From Liolophura sinensis (taxonomy: Eukaryota; Mollusca; Polyplacophora; Chitonida; Chitonidae), in contig NW_027018416.1 in the NCBI RefSeq assembly GCF_032854445.1, forward strand, positions 1-29,092: DNA of 29,092 bases, read 5' to 3'. Shown in pieces: positions 20,855-29,092 of this stretch (position 1 is the first letter of the stretch; each line of letters starts with the position of its first letter). The position numbers and the translations under genes are program-made. The notes under the pieces were generated by a model. That model ran no database searches and was not told where the DNA came from. It was given only the letters and a program-made list of their open reading frames with translations.

Positions 20855-21403
20855 ACTACAGGCAAAAGTATTGGTCGGAGAGCAACGCGGTTTGCACCAT
20901 TCGATTTGTCGTCACAAAATACGTCGGATTAGCCTTCTACCAGCAGCACTGGAACAGTTTTTCCACTTTTGCATTTTTGCCTGGTCTTTTTGTTAATTGA
21001 AACCGGCTACACTGTACTCTGTACAATCGCGACTGGTCATTACTATATTCAACTTTTGACTATAAGTTATGTGCCCTTCGGTAGCCCAGAAGACCTGAAA
21101 TCTTTGGGCCATGCCCATTTAACTCACCCAGCAATTGTCTTACTTCTAAGTCCAAGACAATCTCAATGTCTTTATCTACGTGTAGAAAAACCAGACCATT
21201 TGTACATAAAAAACACAAGGTACTTGATACAGTCTGCTGTAAAAAGTACAACTAAACACTGACCCACATTTTTAAGGTGCCAAAAGATGCAGAATTGGGT
21301 CTGGCATCGGCAGCTGTTAAAAAATTGCAAATATCCCTGGTTTCCATGGAGTAAGAGCCGTTGCTGGGCAGGTGATTATGACATCAATGATCAATTAATT
21401 GTC
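20855..21403 (+). repeat. Monomer M39, class B
   Basis: 549 bp. GGC start, AGCCTTCTACC, GAAACCGG, GACCTG, GGCCATGCCC, CCAGACC, GGGTCTGGC. CACGTG is lost (CAGGTG). Near-identical to M41. Confidence 0.92.
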
Positions 21404-21952
21404 GCTACAGCCAAAAGTATTGGTCGGAGAGCAACGCGGTTTGCACCATTCGATTTCTCGTCACAAAATACGTCGGATTAGCCTCTTACTAGCAGCACTG
21501 GAACAGTTTTTACACTTTTGCATTTTTGCTTCGTCTTTTTGTTAATTGAAATCGGCTACACTGTACTCTGTACAATCGCGACTGGTCATTACTATATTCA
21601 ACTTTTGACTAAAAGTTATGTGCCCTTCGGTAGCCCAGAAGACGTCAAATCTTTGGGACAAGCCCATTTAACTCACCCAGCAATTGCCTTACTTCTAAGT
21701 GCAAGACAATCTCAATGTCTTTATCTACGTGTAGAAAAACCACACCATTTGTACGTGAAAACCACAACGTACTTGATACAGTCTGCTGTAAAAAGTACAA
21801 CTGAACACTGACCCACTTCAGTATGGTGCCAAAAGATGCGGAATTGAGCCAGGCATCGGCAGCTGTTGAAAAATTGCAAATTTCCCTGGTTTCCATGGAG
21901 TAAGAACCGTTGCTGGGCACGTGATTATGACATAAATGATCATTCAATTGTC
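21404..21952 (+). repeat. Monomer M40, class A
   Basis: 549 bp. TTACTAGCAGC, TTTTTACAC, CTTCGTC, ACTAAAAGTTATG, GGGACAAGCCC, ACAACGTAC, CAGTATGG, TAAGAACC. Confidence 0.92.
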
Positions 21953-22501
21953 ACTACAGGCAAAAGTATTGGTCGGAGAGCAACGCGGTTTGCACCATTC
22001 GATTTGTCGTCACAAAATACGTCGGATTAGCCTTCTACCAGCAGCACTGGAACAGTTTTTCCACTTTTGCATTTTTGCCTGGTCTTTTTGTTAATTGAAA
22101 CCGGCTACACTGTACTCTGTACAATCGCGACTGGTCATTACTATATTCAACTTTTGACTATAAGTTATGTGCCCTTCGGTAGCCCAGAAGACCTGAAATC
22201 TTTGGGCCATGCCCATTTAACTCACCCAGCAATTGTCTTACTTCTAAGTCCAAGACAATCTCAATGTCTTTATCTACGTGTAGAAAAACCAGACCATTTG
22301 TACATAAAAAACACAAGGTACTTGATACAGTCTGCTGTAAAAAGTACAACTAAACACTGACCCACATTTTTAAGGTGCCAAAAGATGCAGAATTGGGTCT
22401 GGCATCGGCAGCTGTTAAAAAATTGCAAATATCCCTGGTTTCCATGGAGTAAGAGCCGTTGCTGGGCAGGTGATTATGACATCAATGATCAATTAATTGT
22501 C
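21953..22501 (+). repeat. Monomer M41, class B
   Basis: 549 bp. Same variants as M39, including CAGGTG in place of CACGTG and the CAATTAATTG end. Confidence 0.92.
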
Positions 22502-23050
22502 GCTACAGCCAAAAGTATTGGTCGGAGAGCAACGCGGTTTGCACCATTCGATTTCTCGTCACAAAATACGTCGGATTAGCCTCTTACCAGCAGCACTGGA
22601 ACAGTTTTTCCACTTTTGCATTTTTACCTGGCCTTTTTGTTAATTGAAATCGGCTACACTGTACTCTGTACAATCGCGACTGGTCATTACTATATTCAAC
22701 TTTTGACTATAAGTTATGTGCCCTTCGGTAGCCCAGAAGACGTCAAATCTTTCGGCTAAGCCCATTTAACTCACCCAGCAATTGTCTTACTTCTAAGTGC
22801 AAGACAATCTCAATGTCTTTATCTACGTGTAGAAAAACCACACCATTTGTACATAAAAAACACAAGGTACTTGATACAGTCTGGTGTAAAAAGTACAACT
22901 AAACACTGACCCACATTTTTAAGGTGCCAAAAGATGCAGAATTGGGCCAGGCATCGGCAGCTGTTAAAAAATTGCAAATATCCCTGGTTTCCATGGAGTA
23001 AGAGCCGTTGCTGGGCACGTGATTATAACATCAATGATCAATCAATTGTC
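22502..23050 (+). repeat. Monomer M42, class B
   Basis: 549 bp. TTACCTGGCC, TTTCGGCTAAG, TCTGGTGTAAAAAG, ATTATAACATC. Confidence 0.92.
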
Positions 23051-23595
23051 GCTACAGCCAAAAGCATTGGTCGGAGAGCAACGCGGTTTGCACCATTCGA
23101 TTTCTCGTCACAAAATACGTCGGATTAGCCTCTTACAAGAAGCACTGGAACAGTTTTTCCACTTTTGCATTTTTGCCTGGTCTTTTTGTTAATTGAAACC
23201 GGCTACACTGTACTCTGTACAATCGCGACTGGTCATTACTATATTCAACTTTTGACTATAAGTTATGTGCCCTTCGGTAGCCCAGAAGACGTCAAATCTT
23301 TGGGCGAAGCCCATTTAACTCACCCAGCAATTGCCTTACTTCTAAGTGCAAGACAATCTCAATGTCTTTATCTACGTGTAGAAAAACCACACCATTTGTA
23401 CGTGAAAACCACAACGTACTTGATACAGTCTGCTGTAAAAAGTACAACTGAACACTGACCCACTTCAGTATGGTGCCAAAAGATGCGGAATTGAGCCAGG
23501 CATCGGCAGCTGTTGAAAAATTGCAAATTTCCCTGGTTTCCATGGAGTAAGAGCCGTTGCTGGGCACGTGATTATGACATAAATGATCAATTGTC
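23051..23595 (+). repeat. Monomer M43, class A with 4-bp deletion
   Basis: 545 bp. AAAAGCATTGG and TTACAAGAAGC in front; from internal position about 93 it equals M37, including the 4-bp loss. Confidence 0.92.
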
Positions 23596-24144
23596 ACTAC
23601 AGCCAAAAGTATTGGTCGGAGAGCAACGCGGTTTGCACCATTCGATTTGTCGTTACAAAATACGTCGGATTAGTCTCTTTCCAGCAGCACTGGAACAGTT
23701 TTTCCACTTTTGCATTTTTGCCTGGTCTTTTTGTTAATTGAAATCGGCTACACTGTACTCTGTACAATCGCGACTGGTCATTACTATATTCAACTTTTGA
23801 CTATAAGTTATGTGCCCTTCGGTAGCCCAGAAGACGTCAAATCTTTCGGCTAAGCCCATTTAACTCACCAAGCAATTGTCTTACTTCTAAGTGCAAGACA
23901 ATCTCAATGTCTTTATCTACGTGTAGAAAAACCACACCATTTGTACGTGAAAAACACAAGGTACTTGATACAGTCTGCTGTAAAAAGTACAACTGACCAC
24001 AGACCCACATGAATAATGTGCCAAAAGATGCGGAATTGAGCCAGGCATCGGCAGCTGTTGAAAAATTGCAAATTTCCCTGGTTTCCATGGAGTAAGAACC
24101 GTTGCTGGGCACGTGATTATGACATAAATGATCATTCAAATGTC
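23596..24144 (+). repeat. Monomer M44, class C
   Basis: 549 bp. I see no difference from M38. Confidence 0.92.
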
Positions 24145-24693
24145 ACTACAGGCAAAAGTATTGGTCGGAGAGCAACGCGGTTTGCACCATTCGATTTGTC
24201 GTCACAAAATACGTCGGATTAGCCTTCTACCAGCAGCACTGGAACAGTTTTTTCCACTTTTGCATTTTTGCCTGGTCTTTTTGTTAATTGAAACCGGCTA
24301 CACTGTACTCTGTACAATCGCGACTGGTCATTACTATATTCAACTTTTGACTATAAGTTATGTGCCCTTCGGTAGCCCAGAAGACCTGAAATCTTTGGGC
24401 CATGCCCATTTAACTCACCCAGCAATTGTCTTACTTCTAAGTCCAAGACAATCTCAATGTCTTTATCTACGTGTAGAAAAACCAGACCATTTGTACATAA
24501 AAAACACAAGGTACTTGATACAGTCTGCTGTAAAAAGTACAACTAAACACTGACCCACATTTTTAAGGTGCCAAAAGATGCAGAATTGGGTCTGGCATCG
24601 GCAGCTGTTAAAAAATTGCAAATATCCCTGGTTTCCATGGAGTAAGAGCCGTTGCTGGCAGGTGATTATGACATCAATGATCAATTAATTGTC
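24145..24693 (+). repeat. Monomer M45, class B
   Basis: 549 bp. As M39 except an extra T in the first T tract (near 24250) and a lost G in GCTGGCAGG (near 24657). Confidence 0.92.
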
Positions 24694-25239
24694 GCTACAG
24701 CCAAAAGTATTGGTCGGAGAGCAACGCGTTTGCACCATTCGATTTCTCGTCACAAAATACGTCGGATTAGCCTCTTACTAGCAGCACTGGAACAGTTTTT
24801 TACACTTTTGCATTTTTGCTTCGTCTTTTTGTTAATTGAAATCGGCTACACTGTACTCTGTACAATCGCGACTGGTCATTACTATATTCAACTTTTGACT
24901 AAAAGTTATGTGCCCTTCGGTAGCCCAGAAGACGTCAAATCTTTGGGACAAGCCCATTTAACTCACCAGCAATTGCCTTACTTCTAAGTGCAAGACAATC
25001 TCAATGTCTTTATCTACGTGTAGAAAAACCACACCATTTGTACGTGAAAACCACAACGTACTTGATACAGTCTGCTGTAAAAAGTACAACTGAACACTGA
25101 CCCACTTCAGTATGGTGCCAAAAGATGCGAATTGAGCCAGGCATCGGCAGCTGTTGAAAAATTGCAAATTTCCCTGGTTTCCATGAGTAAGAACCGTTGC
25201 TGGGCACGTGATTATGACATAAATGATCATTCAATTGTC
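24694..25239 (+). repeat. Monomer M46, class A
   Basis: 546 bp. As M40 except five one-base homopolymer changes: CGCGTTTG, an extra T in TTTTTT, CTCACCAGC, GCGAATTG and CATGAG. I see no substitution. Confidence 0.92.
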
Positions 25240-25787
25240 ACTACAGGCAAAAGTATTGGTCGGAGAGCAACGCGGTTTGCACCATTCGATTGTCGTCACA
25301 AAATACGTCGGATTAGCCTTCTACCAGCAGCACTGGAACAGTTTTTCCACTTTTGCATTTTTGCCTGGTCTTTTTGTTAATTGAAACCGGCTACACTGTA
25401 CTCTGTACAATCGCGACTGGTCATTACTATATTCAACTTTTGACTATAAGTTATGTGCCCTTCGGTAGCCCAGAAGACCTGAAATCTTTGGGCCATGCCC
25501 ATTTAACTCACCCAGCAATTGTCTTACTTCTAAGTCCAAGACAATCTCAATGTCTTTATCTACGTGTAGAAAAACCAGACCATTTGTACATAAAAAACAC
25601 AAGGTACTTGATACAGTCTGCTGTAAAAAGTACAACTAAACACTGACCCACATTTTTAAGGTGCCAAAAGATGCAGAATTGGGTCTGGCATCGGCAGCTG
25701 TTAAAAAATTGCAAATATCCCTGGTTTCCATGGAGTAAGAGCCGTTGCTGGGCAGGTGATTATGACATCAATGATCAATTAATTGTC
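25240..25787 (+). repeat. Monomer M47, class B
   Basis: 548 bp. As M41 except one T lost in CGATTGTCG. CAGGTG in place of CACGTG. Confidence 0.92.
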
Positions 25788-26336
25788 GCTACAGCCAAAA
25801 GTATTGGTCGGAGAGCAACGCGGTTTGCACCATTCGATTTCTCGTCACAAAATACGTCGGATTAGCCTCTTACCAGCAGCACTGAACAGTTTTTCCACTT
25901 TTGCATTTTTACCTGGCCTTTTTGTTAATTGAAATCGGCTACACTGTACTCTGTACAATCGCGACTGGTCATTACTATATTCAACTTTTGACTATAAGTT
26001 ATGTGCCCTTCGGTAGCCCAGAAGACTTCAAATCTTTCGGCTAAGCCCATTTAACTCACCCAGCAATTGTCTTACTTCTAAGTGCAAGACAATCTCAATG
26101 TCTTTATCTACGTGTAGAAAAACCACACCATTTGTACATAAAAAACACAAGGTACTTGATACAGTCTGGTGTAAAAAGTACAACTAAACACTGACCCACA
26201 TTTTTAAGGTGCCAAAAGATGCAGAATTGGGCCAGGCATCGGCAGCTGTTAAAAAATTGCAAATATCCCTGGTTTCCATGGAGTAAGAGCCGTTGCTGGG
26301 CACGTGAATTATAACATCAATGATCAATCAATTGTC
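25788..26336 (+). repeat. Monomer M48, class B
   Basis: 549 bp. As M42 except CACTGAACAG (G lost), GACTTC for GACGTC, and an extra A in GTGAATTATAAC. Confidence 0.92.
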
Positions 26337-26880
26337 GCTACAGCCAAAAGCATTGGTCGGAGAGCAACGCGGTTTGCACCATTCGATTTCTCGTCACAAA
26401 ATACGTCGATTAGCCTCTTACAGAAGCACTGGAACAGTTTTTCCACTTTTGCATTTTTGCCTGGTCTTTTTGTAATTGAAATCGGCTACACTGTACTCTG
26501 TACAATCGCGACTGGTCATTACTATATTCAACTTTTGACTATAAGTTATGTGCCCTTCGGTAGCCCAGAAGACGTCAAATCTTTGGGCCAAGCCCATTTA
26601 ACTCACCCAGCAATTGCCTTATTTCTAAGTGCAAGACAATCACAATGTCTTTATCTACTTGTAGAAAAACCAGACCATTTGTACGTGAAAACCACAAGGT
26701 ACTTGATACAGTCTGCTGTAAAAAGTACAACTGAACACTGACCCACTTCAGTAAGGTGCCAAAGATGCGGAATTGAGCCAGGCATCGGCAGCTGTTGAAA
26801 AATTGCAAATTTCCTGGTTTCCATGGAGTAAGAGCCGTTGCTGGGCACGTGATTATGACATAAATTATCATTCAATTGTC
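26337..26880 (+). repeat. Monomer M49, class A junction copy
   Basis: 544 bp. Front equals M43 (AAAAGCATTGG, AGAAGCAC). After about 26470 it turns to flank type: GAAATCGG, CCTTATTTCTAAG, TCACAATG, CTACTTGTAG. Confidence 0.88.
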
Positions 26881-27430
26881 ACTACAGGCAAAAGTATTGG
26901 TCGGAGAGCAACGCGGTTTGCACCATTCGATTTGTCGTCACAAAATACGTCGGATTAGCCTCTTACCAGCAGCACTGGAACAGTTTTTCCACTTTTGCAT
27001 TTTTGCCTGGTCTTTTTGTTAATTGAAACCGGCTACACTGCACTCTGTACAATCGCGACTGGTCATTACTATATTCAACTTTTGACTATAAGTTATGTGC
27101 CCTTCGGTAGCCCAGAAGACCCGATATCTTTGGGCTAAGCCCATTTAACTCACCCAGCAATTGCCTTTCTTCTAACTGCAAGACAATCTCAATGTCTTTA
27201 TCTACGTGTAGAAAAACCACACCATTTGTACGTGAAAAACACAAGGTACTTGATACAGTCTTGCTGTAAAAAGTACAACTGAACACTAACCCACTTCAGT
27301 AAGGTGCCAAAAGATGCGGAATTGAGCCAGGCATCGGCAGCTGTTGAAAAATTGCAAATTTTCCTGGTTTCCATGGAGTAAGAGCCGTTGCTACGCACGT
27401 GATTATGACATAAGTGATCATTCAATTGTC
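26881..27430 (+). repeat. Monomer M50, class A
   Basis: 550 bp. GGC start, GAAACCGG, TGCACTCTG, GACCCGATATC, GGGCTAAGCCC, CTTTCTTCTAACTGC, TCTTGCTG, CACTAACCC, GCTACGCACGTG. Confidence 0.9.
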
Positions 27431-27980
27431 GCTACAGCCAAAAGTATTGGTCGGAGAGCAACGCGGTTTGCACCATTCGATTTCTCGTCACAAAATACGT
27501 CGGATTAGGCTCTTACTAGTAGCACTGGAGCAGTTTTTCCACTTTTGCATTTTTGCCTGGTCTTTTTGTTAATTGAAATCGGCTACACTGTACTCTGTAC
27601 AATCGCGACTGGTCATTACTATATTCAACTTTTGAATATAAGTTATGTGCCCTTCGGTAGCCCTAGAAGACCTGAAATCTTCGGGCCAAGCCCATTTACC
27701 TTACCCAGCAATTGTCTTACTTCTAAGTCCAAGACAATCTCAATGTCTTTATCTACGTGTAGAAAAACCACACCATTTGTACGTGAAAAACACAAGGTAC
27801 TTGATACAGTCTGGTGTAAAAAGTACAACTAAACACTGACCCACTTCAGTATGGTGCCAAAAGATGCAGAATTGGGCCAGGCATCGGCAGCTGTTAAAAA
27901 ATTGCAAATTTCCCTGGTTTCCATGGAGTAAGAGCCGTTGCTGGGCACGTGATTATGACATAAATGATCATTCAATTGTC
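27431..27980 (+). repeat. Monomer M51, A/B hybrid
   Basis: 550 bp. AGGCTCTTACTAGTAG, TTGAATATAAG, CCCTAGAAGACC, TTCGGGCCAAG. ACTAAACAC with CTTCAGTATGG, then GCAGAATTGGG, TTAAAAAA and AAATTTCC. Confidence 0.88.
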
Positions 27981-28527
27981 ACTACAGCCAAAAGTATTGG
28001 TCGGAGAGCAACGCGGTTTGCACCATTCGATTTCTCGTCACAAAATACGTCGGATTAGCCTCTTATGAGAAGCACTGGAACAGTTTTTCACTTTTGCATT
28101 TTTACCTGGTCGTTTTGTTAATTGAAATCGGCTACACTGTACTCTGTACAATCGCGACTGGTCATTACTATATTCAACTTTTGACTATAAGTTATGTGCC
28201 CTTCGGTAGCCCAGAAGACGTCAAATCTTTGGGCCAAGCCCATTTAACTCACCCAGCAATTGCCTTATTTCTAAGTGCAAGACAATCTCAATGTCTTTAT
28301 CTACGTGTAGAAAAACCACACCATTTCTACGTAAAAACCACAAGGTACTTGATACAGTCTGCTTTAAAAAGTACAACTGAACACTGACCCACTTCAGTAA
28401 GGTGCCAAAAGATGAGGAATTGAGCCAGGCATCGGCAGCTGTTGAAAATTGCAAATTTCCCTGGTTTCCATGGAGTAAGAGCCGTTGCTGGGCACGTGAT
28501 TATGACATCAATGATCAATCAATTGTC
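27981..28527 (+). repeat. Monomer M52, class A
   Basis: 547 bp. TTATGAGAAGC, TACCTGGTCGTTTT, CCTTATTTCTAAG, TTTCTACGTAAAAAC, GCTTTAAAAAG, GATGAGGAATTG, TTGAAAATTGC. Confidence 0.9.
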
Positions 28528-29080
28528 GCTACAGCAAAAGAAGTGGTCGGAGAGCAACGCGGTTTGCAACCATTCGATTTCTCGTCACAAAATACGTCGG
28601 ATTAGCCTCTTACCAGCAGCACTGGAACAGTTTTTCCACTTTTGTATTTTTGCCTGGTCTTTTTGTTAATTGAAACCGGCTACACTGCACTTTGTACAAA
28701 TCGCGACTGGTCATTACTATATTCAACTTTTGACTATAAGTTATGTGCCCTTCGGTAGACCAGAAAACCTGAAATCTTTGGGCTAAGCCCATTTAAGGTC
28801 ACCCAGCAATTGCCTTACTTCCAAGTGCAAGACAATCTCAATGTCTTTATCTACGTGTAGAAAAAACCACACCATTTGTACATAAAAAACACAAGGTACT
28901 TGATACAGTCTGCTGTATAAAGTACAACTGACCACAGACCCACATGAATAAGGTGCCAAAAGATGCGGAATTGAGGCAGGTATCGGCAGCTGTTGAAAAA
29001 ATTGCAAATTTCCCTGGCTTCCATGGAGATAGAGCCGTTGCTGGGCACGTGATTATGACATCAATTATCATTCAATTGTC
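28528..29080 (+). repeat. Monomer M53, class C, most diverged copy
   Basis: 553 bp. ACAGCAAAAGAAGTGG, TTTGCAACCATTC, TTTGTATTTTT, TGCACTTTG, TAAGGTCACCC, TTCCAAG, C patch, GAGGCAGGTATCGG, CTGGCTTCC, GGAGATAGAGCC. Confidence 0.88.
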
Positions 29081-29092
29081 ACTACAGCCAAA
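29081..29092 (+). repeat. Partial monomer M54
   Basis: ACTACAGCCAAA, the first 12 bases of another copy, cut by the window end. The array therefore probably continues beyond the window; position 1 likewise starts exactly at a monomer phase. Confidence 0.85.

Larger units (their letters stand above)
19761..26336 (+). repeat. Six-monomer higher-order repeat (~3290 bp), two near-identical tandem copies
   Basis: Copy 1 is M37-M42 (19761-23050) and copy 2 is M43-M48 (23051-26336). Close identity starts near internal position 93 of M37/M43 (about 19852/23142) and continues into M49 to about 26470. Shared private marks are a 4-bp deletion giving 545-bp M37 and M43, ACAACGTACTTG, CAGTATGG, AGTCTCTTTCC, TCAAATGTCAC, GGGCAGGTG and TTACCTGGCC. 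M39 and M41 within copy 1 (and M45, M47 in copy 2) are themselves near-identical. Nearly all differences seen after 24247 are one-base homopolymer indels. Confidence 0.88.
26337..29080 (+). repeat. Right flank of the array, diverged copies (M49-M53)
   Basis: Lengths are 544, 550, 550, 547 and 553 bp. M50, M51 and M52 carry the marks of M9, M10 and M11: GGC start with GAAACCGG and TGCACTCTG; AGGCTCTTACTAGTAG with a hybrid B tail; and CCTTATTTCTAAG. M53 is the most diverged copy seen and has a class C tail. Confidence 0.75.
1..29092 (+). repeat. Satellite DNA array, 53 tandem copies of a ~549-bp monomer
   Basis: The motif [A/G]CTACAG followed by CAAAAGTATTGGTCGG recurs at 1, 549, 1098, 1649 and so on to 29081, always in the same orientation. 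Mean spacing is 548.7 bp. No interruption, inverted copy or unique insert is present. Most central copies are exactly 549 bp, while copies 1-12 and 46-53 range from 544 to 553 bp. The hand-built consensus has 126 C and 107 G (about 42% GC) and 18 CpG. Such arrays are known from eukaryotic heterochromatin and centromeric regions; the location of this one is inferred only from its structure. Strand is arbitrary. Every stretch longer than 300 bases in the window is this repeat and contains no supported gene. Confidence 0.98.

Noticed and set aside
1-29092. CRISPR array or other prokaryotic repeat system
   Set aside because: Repeat units are ~549 bp with no short-repeat/unique-spacer pattern, and there are no cas-like genes.
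1-29092. Transposon, LTR or rDNA spacer array
   Set aside because: No terminal repeats, target-site duplications, transposase or reverse transcriptase frames, and no rRNA sequence. Copies abut directly without inserts.
1-29092. A hidden novel gene system between repeats
   Set aside because: Every interval between successive ACTACAG/GCTACAG motifs is 544-553 bp of the same monomer, so there is no room for unique sequence.

Overview
The whole window is one head-to-tail satellite DNA array. A monomer of about 549 bp is repeated 53 times on the same strand, and the last 12 bases begin a 54th copy. I found no protein-coding gene, RNA gene, transposon, CRISPR array or unique sequence. Long homogeneous arrays of this kind, with higher-order repeats, are typical of eukaryotic heterochromatin (pericentromeric, centromeric or subtelomeric). 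I cannot name the species or a known satellite family. A hand-built consensus is 549 nt, about 42% GC, with 18 CpG against roughly 25 expected.

Monomers are phased here to start at the ACTACAG/GCTACAG motif. They fall into three classes by their last third. Class A has GCGGAATTGAG, TTGAAAAA and AAATTTCC. Class B has GCAGAATTGGG or GTGGAATTGGG, TTAAAAAA and AAATATCC. Class C has a CCACAGACCCACATGAATAA patch at internal positions about 400-421. Some copies are hybrids.

Layout: 1-6035 (M1-M11) is a left flank of variable-length copies with many one-base indels. 6036-11524 (M12-M21) is a five-monomer higher-order repeat of about 2745 bp, present twice. 11525-19760 (M22-M36) is a mosaic with a six-monomer (about 3295 bp) periodicity and a nested two-monomer (1098 bp) duplication. 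19761-26336 (M37-M48) holds two nearly identical copies of a six-monomer repeat of about 3290 bp. 26337-29092 (M49-M53 and a partial copy) is a right flank with the same variants and the same local monomer order (M50-M52) as the left flank (M9-M11).

The array therefore looks like an older, diverged satellite with a younger, homogenised centre that spread by unequal exchange or conversion. An abrupt start of one-base homopolymer indels near 24.25 kb, and a similar noisy zone before about 6.75 kb, suggest that part of the flank variation is uncorrected long-read error. The most biological-looking signal is a cluster of palindromes at the end of each monomer (CACGTG, TTATGACATAA, a TGATCA-centred dyad and CAATTG), whose dyad character is kept in different forms in different classes. 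I see no new gene system in this window.
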